Assembly: GCF_000230695.2 (NCBI RefSeq)
Contig: NC_020541.1
Location: 1,798,001-1,862,000, forward strand
Origin: Rhodanobacter denitrificans
Lineage (GTDB): Bacteria > Pseudomonadota > Gammaproteobacteria > Xanthomonadales > Rhodanobacteraceae
Direction: 5' to 3'
DNA: 64,000 nucleotides
Below the pieces are notes generated by a model, which did no database searches, was not told the DNA's origin, and saw only the letters and a program-made list of their open reading frames with translations. Shown here piece by piece: positions 40,006 to 50,036 of the stretch; the stretch's first letter is position 1, and each line of letters opens with the position of its first letter. The position numbers and the translations under genes are program-made.

Positions 40006-43000
40006 GTGAACTTGTCCGCGCCGTTCATCGCGCGGCCAGTCGCGACGGTACTGCTGATGGCGACGGTGGCCTTGGCAGGCATCGTCGCGTTTCCCTTGTT
40101 GCCCGTCGCCCCGCTGCCGCAGATCGACGCGCCGACCATCCAGGTCACGGCGACGCTGGCAGGGGCCAGCGCGCAAACCATGGCATCGTCGGTGGCCACG
40201 CCGCTGGAGCGTCAGCTGGGCCAGATCGCCGGGGTCAGCGACATGACCTCGTTCAGCGCGATGGGGGCGACGTCGGTCACCGTCCAGTTTGACCTGGATC
40301 GCAACATCGACGCGGCGGCGCAGGACGTGCAGGCAGCGATCACGGCAGCGGGCAACAACTTGCCGCGGGCGATGACCACGCCGCCAACCTACAAGAAGTT
40401 GAATCCGACCGATGCACCGATCCTGGTGCTGGCGGCGAGTTCCGATGCGCTTCCGCTGACCGCCGTCTCCGACGCCGTCGACAACTTCCTGGCGCGCAAG
40501 ATCTCACAGATACCGGGCGTGGCCCAGGTTTCGCTGGGTGGCGCGCAGCAGCCTGCGATCCGGGTGCAGGCCGACCCCGGCCGGCTCGCGGCGGTCGGGT
40601 TGACGCTCGAACAGGTGCGCACGGCGCTGGTCGCGGCCACCACCGACGCCGCCAAAGGTGCGATCGATACCCCCACGACGAGCTTTGCGATCGCCGCGAA
40701 CGATCAGATCATCCATCCGCAACCGTTCGAGGATGTCGTGCTTGCCTACAAGCGCGGCGCGCCCATCCGGGTGCGCGACATCGGGCGCGCCGTCGCCGCG
40801 GCCGCCGATCGCAACGCGGCGGCGTACTACAACGGTCGACCGGCCATCCTGCTCACGGTCTACAAGCAACCCGACGCCAACGTCATCGCCACGGTCGAGC
40901 GCATCAAGTCGGAACTTCCCCAGCTTGTCTCCGACATCCCCCGTGCCATCACCATCGATACGGTGCTCGACCGTACCGTCACCATCCGCGCCGCAGTACG
41001 TGACGTCGAATTCACCCTGGTGCTGGGGGTCATCCTGGCGGTGCTGGTGGTGGGGTTGTTCCTGCGCAACCTGTGGGCGACCCTGGTGCCGGGCATCACC
41101 ATCGTGCTCTCGCTGCTCGGTGCATTCGCGGCGATGTGGCTGTTCGGATTCAGCCTCGACAACCTGTCCCTGATGGCCTTGACGCTGGGCATCGGCTTCG
41201 TGATCGACGACGCGATCGTGGTGGTCGAGAACATCCAGCGTCACGTCGAGAACGGCTTGCCGCCGATGCAGGCGGCGCTCGAAGGCTCACGCGAGATCGC
41301 CTTCACCGTGTTCTCGATCAGCCTGTCGATGCTCGCGGTGTTCGTTCCGCTGCTGTTGATGGGCGGCATCGTCGGCCGCCTGTTCCAGGAATTCTCGTTG
41401 ACCATGATGGCGTCGATCATGGTGTCCATGCTGGTGTCGTTGACCCTGGCGCCGATGCTGTGCTCACGCTTCATGCGCCGCGGGGATGGCCGGCACGGCC
41501 GCTGGCATGAGCGGGTCGAAGCCGCGTTCGACGCGCTCCTGGTGGGTTATCGGCGCACGCTGGACGGCGTGCTGCGTCATCCGGCCATCACGATGGGGGT
41601 GTTTCTTGCCACGGTGGCATCGGCACTGGCCCTGGCCATCGGGATTCCCAAGGGCTTCTTTCCGATTCAGGACACCGGGTTGATCCAGGGCCTGGCCGAG
41701 GCGGCACAGGGCACCTCGCCGGAGGAGATGCGGCGTCTGGAGCGCCAGCTCGACGCGGTGCTGTTGCGCGACCCCGGCGTGGCCGGCGTGGCCTCCTGGA
41801 CCGGCACGACGGGCGGCAGCGGCTATGCGCAGACCGCCAACACGGCGCGCTACCTGATCGTGCTCAAGCCGCTCGAACAGCGCGAGCTGCCCGCCACGGA
41901 AATCATTCGCCGGCTGAAGCCGCACGTCGGCGCCGTCGCCGGTGTCGACTTGAAGCTGTCGCCGACGCAGGACATCACGACCGGTGGCCGCACGGCACGC
42001 GGCAGCTTCCAGTACACGCTGCGCGGCGCGGACGTCGATGAGCTCGATGGATGGTCACAGAGAATGCTGGCGAAGATGCGCACGTTGCCACAATTGACCG
42101 ATGTGGCGAGCGACCTGCAGTCCAGCGCGCCGCAACTTGCGATCCATATCGACCGCACGGTGGCCGCGCACTTCGGCATTTCACCGCAGACGATCGACGA
42201 CACGCTGAATGACGCCTACGGCCAACGCCAGATCACCCAGTACTCCACCCAGGTCAGCACCTATCCCCTGATTCTCGAGGTCACGCCCGACTTGCAGGGC
42301 AAGCTTGCGTCGCTCGATCGGCTGTATGTCCAATCGCCCCTCACGGGTACCGTGGTGCCGCTGTCGGTGATGACGCGGGTGGATTCCACGAAGGTGGGCC
42401 CGCTCTCGGTGATCCATCAGGGATCGTTCCCCGCCGTCACGCTGTCGTTCAACCTGCCGCCTGGCGTGGCGCTCGGCGAAGCGGTCACCGCGATCCAGCA
42501 GGCCGCGGCAGCGATCGGCATGCCCGATGGGGTGCGAGGGGCCTTCGAAGGCAACGCCAAGGCGTTCCAGTCCTCCTTGTCGAACATGCCGTGGCTGGTG
42601 CTGGGTGCGTTGGTACTGGTCTATATCGTGCTGGGAATCCTGTACGAAAGTTTCATTCACCCGCTGACGATTCTGTCGACCTTGCCCTCTGCCGGTGTCG
42701 GCGCGCTGGCGATACTCTGGATCATGCACATGGGCCTGACCGTCATCGGCATCGTCGGCATCATCCTGTTGATCGGCATCGTCAAGAAGAACGGCATCAT
42801 GCTGGTCGACTTTGCCGTGGCAGCCATGCGCGAGCGCGGTCTTTCGGCGGTGGAGGCCGCGCGGGAAGCGTGCCTGCTTCGCTTCAGGCCGATCCTGATG
42901 ACGACCGCGGCGGCCATGCTGGTCGCCCTGCCGCTGGCGTTTGGCCATGGCGTCGGATCCGAACTGCGCCAGCCACTCGGTTACGCGATGCTGGGTGGAC

Positions 43001-43116
43001 TGGTGCTGAGCCAGTTGCTGACGCTGTACACCACGCCGGTCATCTTCGTTTACATGGAGCGCTCGCGAAGCTGGTTGGCGTACAGGAGGCAGTCGGCGCT
43101 GCAAGCGCCATCGTGA
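40006..43116 (+). CDS. RND-family efflux pump inner-membrane subunit (MdtB/MdtC-like)
   Basis: From GTG 40006 the protein has about 1036 residues, the usual RND length. It begins with the typical FIARPVATVLLMATVALAG helix and shows two sets of membrane helices with large periplasmic loops. The transmembrane proton-relay segment is visible (LTLGIGFVIDDAIVVVENIQ), as is the second-half LIGIVKKNGIMLVDFAV. It resembles the MdtB/MdtC class of drug exporters. No membrane-fusion or outer-membrane partner gene is adjacent, so the pump must borrow these or the operon is incomplete. Confidence 0.9.
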   Translation: MNLSAPFIARPVATVLLMATVALAGIVAFPLLPVAPLPQIDAPTIQVTATLAGASAQTMASSVATPLERQLGQIAGVSDMTSFSAMGATSVTVQFDLDRNIDAAAQDVQAAITAAGNNLPRAMTTPPTYKKLNPTDAPILVLAASSDALPLTAVSDAVDNFLARKISQIPGVAQVSLGGAQQPAIRVQADPGRLAAVGLTLEQVRTALVAATTDAAKGAIDTPTTSFAIAANDQIIHPQPFEDVVLAYKRGAPIRVRDIGRAVAAAADRNAAAYYNGRPAILLTVYKQPDANVIATVERIKSELPQLVSDIPRAITIDTVLDRTVTIRAAVRDVEFTLVLGVILAVLVVGLFLRNLWATLVPGITIVLSLLGAFAAMWLFGFSLDNLSLMALTLGIGFVIDDAIVVVENIQRHVENGLPPMQAALEGSREIAFTVFSISLSMLAVFVPLLLMGGIVGRLFQEFSLTMMASIMVSMLVSLTLAPMLCSRFMRRGDGRHGRWHERVEAAFDALLVGYRRTLDGVLRHPAITMGVFLATVASALALAIGIPKGFFPIQDTGLIQGLAEAAQGTSPEEMRRLERQLDAVLLRDPGVAGVASWTGTTGGSGYAQTANTARYLIVLKPLEQRELPATEIIRRLKPHVGAVAGVDLKLSPTQDITTGGRTARGSFQYTLRGADVDELDGWSQRMLAKMRTLPQLTDVASDLQSSAPQLAIHIDRTVAAHFGISPQTIDDTLNDAYGQRQITQYSTQVSTYPLILEVTPDLQGKLASLDRLYVQSPLTGTVVPLSVMTRVDSTKVGPLSVIHQGSFPAVTLSFNLPPGVALGEAVTAIQQAAAAIGMPDGVRGAFEGNAKAFQSSLSNMPWLVLGALVLVYIVLGILYESFIHPLTILSTLPSAGVGALAILWIMHMGLTVIGIVGIILLIGIVKKNGIMLVDFAVAAMRERGLSAVEAAREACLLRFRPILMTTAAAMLVALPLAFGHGVGSELRQPLGYAMLGGLVLSQLLTLYTTPVIFVYMERSRSWLAYRRQSALQAPS

Positions 43117-43289
43117 CGAACCGGGATGGTGGCTTGGCACCTCTCAAACCCTCGAGCGGGCTTGGCCATGTGCAGCGGGGCGAATGGCGGCGGCGATGGC
43201 GCCCGGCGCGACCCGGTGGGTCCCCAAGCTCGAGCGGCCCCTTTCCCGGGGGAGAGGGGCCGTGACAGGCCGAGGTTGGGGGATGGACG

Positions 43290-43826
43290 TCAGGCCACCG
43301 CCGGGAAATCGATGGTGGTGTCGTTGATGCGGTTGAATACGTTGGTGAATACGATCACCGCCATCGCCAAGGCGATGTCCACCAGCTGTGCGTCGGTGTA
43401 GCCGGCCGCCCGGATCGCCGAGAGCTCGGCGAGGTCGAGCGTGCCGCGCGTCGTGGCGAGCGTGCGGACGAAGCGGATCAACGCGTCGCGCTTGGCATCG
43501 CCGGTGGGTTCGCCGGCGCGGATCCGCTTCAGGGTTTCCGGCGACAGGCCGGCCATCTTGCCCATCATGCTGTGCGCCGCCACGCAGTAGTCGCAACCGG
43601 CGGCCACGCTGACGGCCAGCTTGACGGTCTCGCGATCCTGCTTGTCCAGGCTACCCGCGGCGAGCACGCCATCGGCCTGCAGGATGGCACCCAGCGCAGC
43701 CGGGCCATGGGCACCGATGGCGGCGTAGGCGTTGGGCACCCTGCCGGCAGCCTTCTTGACCTGGGCATAGACCTCGGCCGTGGCGCCGGTGGCGGTTTCG
43801 AGGGCGGGGGTGACGATACGGGACAT
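43290..43826 (-). CDS. AhpD-like carboxymuconolactone decarboxylase family protein
   Basis: Start 43826 gives MSRIVTPALETATG and 178 residues. The CMD domain contains the redox CxxC with His in CDYCVAAHSMMGKMAGL (about residues 83-99), as in AhpD-like peroxidase-associated proteins. The later DLAELSAIRAAGYTDAQLVD helix is also characteristic. It may reduce peroxides with alkylhydroperoxidase-type activity. The gene is divergent from the AraC-type regulator at 43946, which probably controls it. Confidence 0.9.
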   Translation of the reverse strand: MSRIVTPALETATGATAEVYAQVKKAAGRVPNAYAAIGAHGPAALGAILQADGVLAAGSLDKQDRETVKLAVSVAAGCDYCVAAHSMMGKMAGLSPETLKRIRAGEPTGDAKRDALIRFVRTLATTRGTLDLAELSAIRAAGYTDAQLVDIALAMAVIVFTNVFNRINDTTIDFPAVA

Positions 43827-43945
43827 GGCGGTTACTCCGGTTGGGGAAGGGTGGAACACGTCGCTACTTTACGGACCCGAGTTGAGATTGTTAATGCCAT
43901 AAAATCTCAGTAACATGCTTCATCGTCTCAAATCAGGAGGCCGAT

Positions 43946-44887
43946 ATGTCACCGCCTCTGGATTGGTTGAGCCGCCTGCTCAACCTCATTCCCGTCCGTG
44001 GGCAGCTCGATGTCCGCTGCCACTACGGCGCGCCCTGGCGCATCGATCAGGAGCCCATGCCGCCGGGGGAGATGCCGTACCACGTGGTGCTCGCGGGTTC
44101 GGCCGTACTTGAGGACCCGGTCAGTGGACAAACGGAAGTCCTCACGAAAGGCGACATCCTGCTGCTGGGAGAGGGCGGTGCACACGTCCTCCACGACGGC
44201 AGCGGCGCGCCTTCCGCGCCGACGCGCGTGCGCATGGGGTTCAACGTGTCGATCAGCGAGAACGCGGGGCAGGGCGAACCACTCGACTTGCTGTGCGGTC
44301 GCTTCGTCGTCGCCGCACCGCACGATCGCCTGTTGCGCGACTATCTGCCGCCGCGGCTGGTGGTGCATGCGGCGGGTGACGCCGCCGCGTCGGATACCGA
44401 CACGGCGCTGCAACTCGAGCACCTGTTGGCGCTGATGCGCAGCGAGTCCTCCGGCGATCACCTTGGCGGCCGCGCCATGCTCAACGGCTTGTCGACAGCC
44501 CTGTTTGCCTTGACGTTGCGCCTGGCCAGCCAGCTTTCGCAGCCACCTTCCGGACTGCTCGCCCTGGCCGGCCATCCGCGCCTCGCCCCCGCCCTCACCG
44601 CGATGTTCAACGAACCCGCACGGGCGTGGACGCTCCCGGAGCTGGCGCAGCTGTGCAGCATGTCGCGTGCGACGTTTGTCCGCCATTTCCAGGATGCCAC
44701 GGGCCGAACCGCCGGCGACCTGTTGGTCGACATCCGCATGACCTTGGCCGCACGCGAGTTGCGCAAGCCCTCGGTGTCCATCGGTACCGTCGCCGATAGC
44801 GTGGGCTACCGGTCCGAGGCCGCCTTCCAGCGCGCCTTCAAGCACTACATGGGAACGACACCCGCACGCTGGCGCCGCCAGGCGTAG
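43946..44887 (+). CDS. AraC-family regulator with cupin domain
   Basis: This 313-residue protein has an N-terminal cupin-like domain (about 1-185; PYHVVLAGSAVLEDP and GDILLLGEGGAHVLHDG) and a C-terminal AraC pair of helix-turn-helices (SMSRATFVRHFQDATGRTAG and VADSVGYRSEAAFQRAFKHY). It resembles the cupin_6 AraC regulators that often control a neighbouring oxidoreductase or AhpD-like gene. The divergent AhpD-like gene is 119 bases away, so that intergenic region is the likely binding site. Confidence 0.9.
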   Translation: MSPPLDWLSRLLNLIPVRGQLDVRCHYGAPWRIDQEPMPPGEMPYHVVLAGSAVLEDPVSGQTEVLTKGDILLLGEGGAHVLHDGSGAPSAPTRVRMGFNVSISENAGQGEPLDLLCGRFVVAAPHDRLLRDYLPPRLVVHAAGDAAASDTDTALQLEHLLALMRSESSGDHLGGRAMLNGLSTALFALTLRLASQLSQPPSGLLALAGHPRLAPALTAMFNEPARAWTLPELAQLCSMSRATFVRHFQDATGRTAGDLLVDIRMTLAARELRKPSVSIGTVADSVGYRSEAAFQRAFKHYMGTTPARWRRQA

Positions 44888-45337
44888 GGCCAGTGAACCG
44901 CCGCTTGCAACCGTCGCACGCGAAGCACGCCGGGGTGCCGTGATCTGACGGCCTGGCCTGGGTAAGACGCACCCGATCAACCGGCGGCGTTCATGGGCCA
45001 GTCCGTGCAGCCTTCGTCACCGGCCGCAGAACGCGTGGACACCTGTCGACGCTGTCGTGGTCCGTGGCTCGCCACGGCATCCTGCTGCAAGCGGTTCCCC
45101 GCTGGCCTCTTGGGTCGACGGCGACTGCCGGACTAAGGAGCGACCGGTGGGGCTCGATCCCGCATTCTGCTCTGGTCGAATTCCGCGCGACTGCTGCTGT
45201 CGCCGCGCGGGCGCGGCACGTAACCTCGTGGCGGTCGGCAAGGGGCATTCGCATCGCCGCTGCGACGGCGGCAGCTGCCGGCGCGCGGCCGCATGCATGC
45301 ACCCGGCGCAATGCCAGGGCAGACCGAGGAGACCGCG
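44888..45337. other. Gap between araC-type gene and speD
   Basis: These 450 bases hold no convincing gene. Frames on both strands are GC-rich shadows with Arg/Ala-heavy products. The region presumably contains the speD promoter and 5' leader; GACCGAGGAGACC immediately before ATG 45338 is its ribosome site. No clear hairpin or operator was found. Confidence 0.45.
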
Positions 45338-46096
45338 ATGGCCAAACCGAACTTGCTTCGATTGCAGGATCACGACCAGATCACCAAGGAACTCAGCTTC
45401 AACATCTACGATATCTGCTACGCCGTGTCCGAAGACCAGCGCCGGCGTTACATCGAGTACATCGACGAGCAGTACGACGCCGACCGCCTGACCCGGATCC
45501 TCAGCGACGTGGCCGAGATCATCGGTGCCAACATCCTCAACATCGCGCGCCAGGATTACGATCCGCAGGGCGCCTCGGTTGCGCTGCTGATGAGCGAGCG
45601 CATGCTCGGCCGCAGCAGCACTGCCACGCATGTGGACAAGAGCCATATCACGGTGCACACCTACCCCGAGACGCATCCGCACACCGGCCTGGCCAGCTTC
45701 CGCGCCGACATCGACGTGGCCACCTGCGGCGTGATCTCGCCGCTGAAGGCGCTGAACTACCTGATCGAGCGCTTCGAGTCCGACATCGTCGTGTGCGACT
45801 ATCGCGTGCGCGGCTTTACACGCGACATCAAGGGGCGCAAGCACTTCCTCGATCACCGCATCAATTCGATCCAGGAGTTCCTGTCGCGATCGATCCGGCA
45901 GAAGTACGAGTGCTTCGACGTCAATGTGTACCAGGAGAATCTGTTCCACACCAAGATGCACATCAAGAACTTCCAGCTCGACGACTACCTGTTCGAGGCG
46001 AAGGCGGACGACCTGTCGTTCAAGGAACGCGAGCGCATCAAAGCCCTGCTCAGCCACGAGATCCAGGAGCTGTTCCAGGGGCGCAACATCGCCTGA
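45338..46096 (+). CDS. speD: S-adenosylmethionine decarboxylase proenzyme
   Basis: ATG 45338 follows a good AGGAG site; the product has 252 residues, near the E. coli SpeD length of 264. The self-cleavage site is seen in [18 protein letters not shown], with Ser102 becoming the pyruvoyl cofactor. Other conserved parts are the [19 protein letters not shown] segment and the C-terminal GRNIA. It makes decarboxylated AdoMet for spermidine synthesis. It is a core gene in Xanthomonadales, so its location inside the putative transposon is odd. Confidence 0.95.
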   Translation: MAKPNLLRLQDHDQITKELSFNIYDICYAVSEDQRRRYIEYIDEQYDADRLTRILSDVAEIIGANILNIARQDYDPQGASVALLMSERMLGRSSTATHVDKSHITVHTYPETHPHTGLASFRADIDVATCGVISPLKALNYLIERFESDIVVCDYRVRGFTRDIKGRKHFLDHRINSIQEFLSRSIRQKYECFDVNVYQENLFHTKMHIKNFQLDDYLFEAKADDLSFKERERIKALLSHEIQELFQGRNIA

Positions 46097-46098
46097 GT

Positions 46099-47517
46099 TC
46101 AGGTGCCAGCGAGGCGCCCGAGCGTCGCCAGCGCCGCTTCGGTGCGCGCATCCCAGGCATAGCCGTAGTTCAGGCGCAGGCAATTCGCGTAGGCCTGGCT
46201 GGCCGAGAACATCGGTCCCGGCGCCACGCTGATGCCATGCGATAGCGCGTGCTGGTGGATCGCCGGCGCGTCGGCCGGGGCCGGCAGTTCGACCCATAGG
46301 AAATAGCCGCCGGCCGGTCGCGTCGCGCGCGTGCCCGGCGGAAAGTGCTTCGCGATCGCCTCGATGAAGGCGCCCTGCCGGCTCGCCAGCGCTTGGCGCA
46401 TCCGGCGCAGATGGCGGTCGTAGCCGGCTTTCTCCAGGTATGTGGCCAGCGCTGCCTGCATCGGCGCGGCGGTGGTCAGCGTGGTCGACAGCTTGTGGCG
46501 CGCGACCGCTTGCGCATAGCGCCCTGGCGCGACCCAGCCGATGCGAAAGCCCGGCGCCAGGCATTTCGAGAACGAAGAGCAGTGCAGCACCAGGCCTTTG
46601 CGGTCGAACGCTTTCGCGGGCGCTGGCCGCTGGTTGCCGAAGTAGAGCTCGCCATAGACATCGTCCTCGATCAGTGGCACCTCGTGGCGCGCCAGCAGCT
46701 CGACCAGTTCGCGCTTCTTCGCCTCCGGCATCAGGCTGCCGAGCGGGTTCTGGAAGTTCGTCATCAGCCAGCAGGCTTTCGGCGCGTGGCGCGCGAGCAC
46801 GCGTTCGAGCGCGCCGAGATCGATGCCCTCGCGCGGGCTGGTCGGCACCTCGATCGCGCGCAGGCCGTTGCGCTCCAGCGATTGCAGTGCGGCGTAGAAG
46901 GTGGGCGATTCGACCACTACCGCATCGCCCGGCCGCGTCACCGTGGCGAGGCAGAGATTGAGTGCTTCGAGCGCGCCGTTGGTGATCACGATCTCGTCCG
47001 GGTGCACCTGCAGGCCGTCTACCAGGTAGCGCAGCGCGATCTGCCGGCGCAGCGGCGCGTGGCCGGGCGTGAGACTGTCGACCGTGCTCCAGGGATCGAG
47101 CCGCTGCACGCTGGCGGCGACCAGCCGCGCGAGGCGTTCGAGCGGAAACAGCAGCGGATCCGGGAACGCCGAGCCGAAGGGAACGACCTCGCGGTCCATG
47201 GTCGAGCCGAGCAGGTCGAACACGCGATCGCTCATGTCGAGCAGGACCGTGTCCTCGTTCGGCTGCGAAGCCGCATCCGGCTCCGGCGGCAACCGCGCCA
47301 CGCGGGCGGCGACGTAGTAGCCGGAACGCTCGCGCGCGCGGATCAGGCCCCGTGCTTCGAGCAGGTAATAGGCCTGGAATACGGTCGACGGGCTGACGCC
47401 CCGGCTGGCACTGGTCTGGCGTACCGAGGGCAGGCGATCGCCGGGTCGCAGCAGGCCGGTGCGGATCGACTCGGCGAGATCAGCGGCGAGGCTTTCGTAG
47501 CGATTCATCGGCGGCAT
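46099..47517 (-). CDS. MocR-type regulator (GntR HTH fused to aminotransferase domain)
   Basis: The 472-residue protein has a GntR winged helix (about 1-75; GLLRPGDRLPSVRQTSASRG) and a class I aminotransferase-like domain with PLP-binding lysine in CSSFSKCLAPGFRIGW. MocR proteins use PLP-bound substrates as signals; typical targets are vitamin B6, GABA or taurine genes. The nearest genes (speD, oxidase operon) do not show which. It is convergent with speD, with a 2-base gap. Confidence 0.92.
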   Translation of the reverse strand: MPPMNRYESLAADLAESIRTGLLRPGDRLPSVRQTSASRGVSPSTVFQAYYLLEARGLIRARERSGYYVAARVARLPPEPDAASQPNEDTVLLDMSDRVFDLLGSTMDREVVPFGSAFPDPLLFPLERLARLVAASVQRLDPWSTVDSLTPGHAPLRRQIALRYLVDGLQVHPDEIVITNGALEALNLCLATVTRPGDAVVVESPTFYAALQSLERNGLRAIEVPTSPREGIDLGALERVLARHAPKACWLMTNFQNPLGSLMPEAKKRELVELLARHEVPLIEDDVYGELYFGNQRPAPAKAFDRKGLVLHCSSFSKCLAPGFRIGWVAPGRYAQAVARHKLSTTLTTAAPMQAALATYLEKAGYDRHLRRMRQALASRQGAFIEAIAKHFPPGTRATRPAGGYFLWVELPAPADAPAIHQHALSHGISVAPGPMFSASQAYANCLRLNYGYAWDARTEAALATLGRLAGT

Positions 47518-47787
47518 CAGCGACGGTGGTGAAGACTGGCATTGTGCGCCACGGCGCGCCGATCTGATCCGTACAGGATGCCGAATTATCCGGGTGCGTC
47601 AGTACGCCGCGCGTGCGACGAATACGGCCGATCTTTACAAACTGCTGGCTGCCAAGCGCTTTTCCCGTGCCACGTATCTGATACGGTTTTTTCCGATTCA
47701 TCTGCTTCTGTTTGATCTGCTTCTGTCGACGCATCGTGCGGCCATTTTCCAAGCCGCCATGGGCGGCCCGTCCCCGAGAAGCCGTTG

Positions 47788-49404
47788 ATGAACCCGACCG
47801 CCATCCTGCTTGCCACCTTCCTGCTCTCGATCGCCGGCTTATTCGCCTTCATCTGGTCGCTGCGCAAGGGCCTGTTCGACGCCGATGCTGGCGGTGCGCG
47901 CACGATCTTCGCGCAAGGCGAGATTGGCCATGTCGAAGATCCTGCCGCCGATGCAGGGCAGGCGCACACGCTGCAACGCGATGCGCGCGTGCTCGGACCG
48001 ACCACGGCCGCCGAGCTGGCCGCGCGCGAAGCCGCCGATCGGTCGAGCGCGCAGCCGGCCTTCGCGCTGTTCACCTACGCGATCGTGTGGCTGATCGTCG
48101 CCTCGCTAGCCGGCCTCGTCAGCTCGCTCAAGTTGCACTGGCCGGAGCTGCTCGACCAATACGGCTGGCTCACGTTCGGCCGCCTGCGCACCCTGCATCT
48201 GAACGCCGTCGCCTACGGCTGGGCGCCTCAGGCGCTGCTCGGACTGGCGATATGGATGCTGCCGCGCCTGCTGCGCACGCCGCTGATCGGCGCTCGCTTC
48301 GTCCTTGTCGGCGCACTGATCTGGAACGCGGGCCTTGTCGCCGGCCTCATCGCCATCGCGTTCGGCCTCAGCGCCGGGCTGGAGTGGCTGGAGATTCCCT
48401 GGCAGGTCGGCGGGTTGTTCGCCTTCGGCGGCATGCTGATCGGCCTGCCGATGGTGTTCACCCTGCGGCGCAAGCGCGTGCATCACCTTTATGTATCGGT
48501 CTGGTACATCGGCGCGGCGCTGTTCTGGTTTCCGGTGCTTTATCTGGTCGCCAAGGTGCCTGGGGTGCATTTCGGCATCGAGATGGCGACGATGAACTGG
48601 TGGTTCGGACACAACGTGCTCGGCCTGTTCTACACGCCATTGTCGATTGCCGCGGTGTACTACTTCCTGCCGAAGATCATCGGCCGGCCGGTGCAGTCGT
48701 ACAATCTCTCGCTGCTCGGCTTCTGGACGCTGGCGTTCTTCTACGGCCAGGTCGGCGCCCATCACCTGATCGGCGGGCCGGTGCCGGAGTGGTTGATCAC
48801 GCTGTCGATCGTACAGAGCGTGATGATGGTAATTCCGGTCATCGCGTTCTCGCTCAACATGCACCTGACCCTGAGAGGGAATTTCGACGCGCTGCGCCAT
48901 TCCTATTCGCTGCGTTTCATCTTCTTCGGCGCGGTGATGTACACGCTGGCGTCGCTGCAGGGCACATTCGAGGCGCTGCGCTCGGTCAACGCGGTCACCC
49001 ACTTCACCCATTTCACCGTCGCGCATGCGCACCTGGGCATGTACGGCTTCGTTTCGATGGTCGCGTTCGGCGGCATCTATTTCGCGCTGCCGCGCGTGCT
49101 CGATTTGCGCTGGCCGCGACCGCACCTGATCGCGCTTCACTTCTGGCTCGTCGTGGCGGGCTTCCTCTTCTATCTCGTGACGCTGAGCGTCGGCGGCGTG
49201 TTGCAGGGCCTGGCCCTGCTCGATCCGGCGCGGCCGTTCATGGATTCGGTCGCGGTGACCTTGCCATGGCTGCAAGGCCGCTCGCTCGGCGGTGCGCTGA
49301 TGACGGCGGGTCATCTGGTGTTCGCCTGGCATTTCTTCCTCGCGGTGCGCGCAACGGCATGGCGCACGCGCGTCCAATCTTTGCCGCTTAACGTCACGGG
49401 CTGA
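47788..49404 (+). CDS. ccoN: cbb3-type oxidase subunit I with fused CcoS-like N-terminus
   Basis: The 538-residue protein begins with a CcoS-like segment (AILLATFLLSIAGLFAFIWS then LRKGLFDADAGG), normally a separate maturation protein. The rest is a heme-copper subunit I: low-spin heme His in TLHLNAVAYGW, helix VI with GHNVLGLFYTPLSIAAVYYF (active-site Tyr and CuB His), the CuB His pair in GQVGAHHLIGG, and heme ligands in FTVAHAHLGMYGF. The glutamate of NO reductases is not seen, so it is read as an oxidase. It begins a four-gene operon with overlaps. Confidence 0.85.
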   Translation: MNPTAILLATFLLSIAGLFAFIWSLRKGLFDADAGGARTIFAQGEIGHVEDPAADAGQAHTLQRDARVLGPTTAAELAAREAADRSSAQPAFALFTYAIVWLIVASLAGLVSSLKLHWPELLDQYGWLTFGRLRTLHLNAVAYGWAPQALLGLAIWMLPRLLRTPLIGARFVLVGALIWNAGLVAGLIAIAFGLSAGLEWLEIPWQVGGLFAFGGMLIGLPMVFTLRRKRVHHLYVSVWYIGAALFWFPVLYLVAKVPGVHFGIEMATMNWWFGHNVLGLFYTPLSIAAVYYFLPKIIGRPVQSYNLSLLGFWTLAFFYGQVGAHHLIGGPVPEWLITLSIVQSVMMVIPVIAFSLNMHLTLRGNFDALRHSYSLRFIFFGAVMYTLASLQGTFEALRSVNAVTHFTHFTVAHAHLGMYGFVSMVAFGGIYFALPRVLDLRWPRPHLIALHFWLVVAGFLFYLVTLSVGGVLQGLALLDPARPFMDSVAVTLPWLQGRSLGGALMTAGHLVFAWHFFLAVRATAWRTRVQSLPLNVTG

Positions 49405-50036
49405 TGACGATGGAAAACGAACTCAAACTGATCGGCGGCGCATTGGTCACGCTCGCACTCGCGACCGCGGCGATGATCCTGGTGCCGTTCCTGCAGCTCA
49501 AGCATGTCGCCGCACCGGAAGGTCTTGCGCCGTACAGCGCCGCCGAGGCGCGCGGGCGCGAGATCTACATCGGCAACGGCTGCATAGCCTGCCATTCGCA
49601 GCAGCCGAGCAGCACCGGAGCCGGCCGTGCCGATGCACGCCGCGGCTGGGGTCGGCCGTCGGTCGCGGCCGACTATACCTACGACGATCCGCCGCTGCTC
49701 GGCACGATGCGCACCGGGCCGGACCTGTTCAACATCGGCGTGCGCCAGCCCAGCGTCGACTGGCACCTGGGTCATCTCTACCAGCCGCGTGCCTACGTCA
49801 AGGGCAGCATCATGCCGGCGTTTCCGTTCCTGTTCGCGCTGCGCGAGTTCGACGAAGTGGGCCGCGACGATCGCGTCGTGGCGCTGCCGCCTGGCGTCGA
49901 GCCCCCCGGCAAGAAGGTGATCGCGACGCAGGACGCGCTGGATCTCGTCGCTTACCTGGTCGCGCTCAAGCACACCTACCCAGTACTCGCGCCCGATGCG
50001 AGCGCCGCAGCTGAACCGAAGAAGGCCGCACCATGA
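49404..50036 (+). CDS. ccoO: cbb3-type oxidase subunit II (FixO/CcoO-like, monoheme)
   Basis: The 210-residue protein has an N-terminal anchor (LIGGALVTLALATAAMILVPF) and one heme c site CIACHSQQ near residue 53. This is followed by a YDDPPLLGTMRTGPDLFNIG segment and GSIMPAFPFLFAL with the axial Met, as in CcoO. It passes electrons to subunit I. It overlaps ccoN by 1 base and the following cytochrome gene by 4 bases, so the operon is tightly coupled. Confidence 0.88.
   Translation: MTMENELKLIGGALVTLALATAAMILVPFLQLKHVAAPEGLAPYSAAEARGREIYIGNGCIACHSQQPSSTGAGRADARRGWGRPSVAADYTYDDPPLLGTMRTGPDLFNIGVRQPSVDWHLGHLYQPRAYVKGSIMPAFPFLFALREFDEVGRDDRVVALPPGVEPPGKKVIATQDALDLVAYLVALKHTYPVLAPDASAAAEPKKAAP

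Noticed and set aside
44991..45311. Minus-strand frame between the AraC-type gene and speD
   Set aside because: Ala/Arg-rich product typical of GC-rich noncoding DNA, with no motif.
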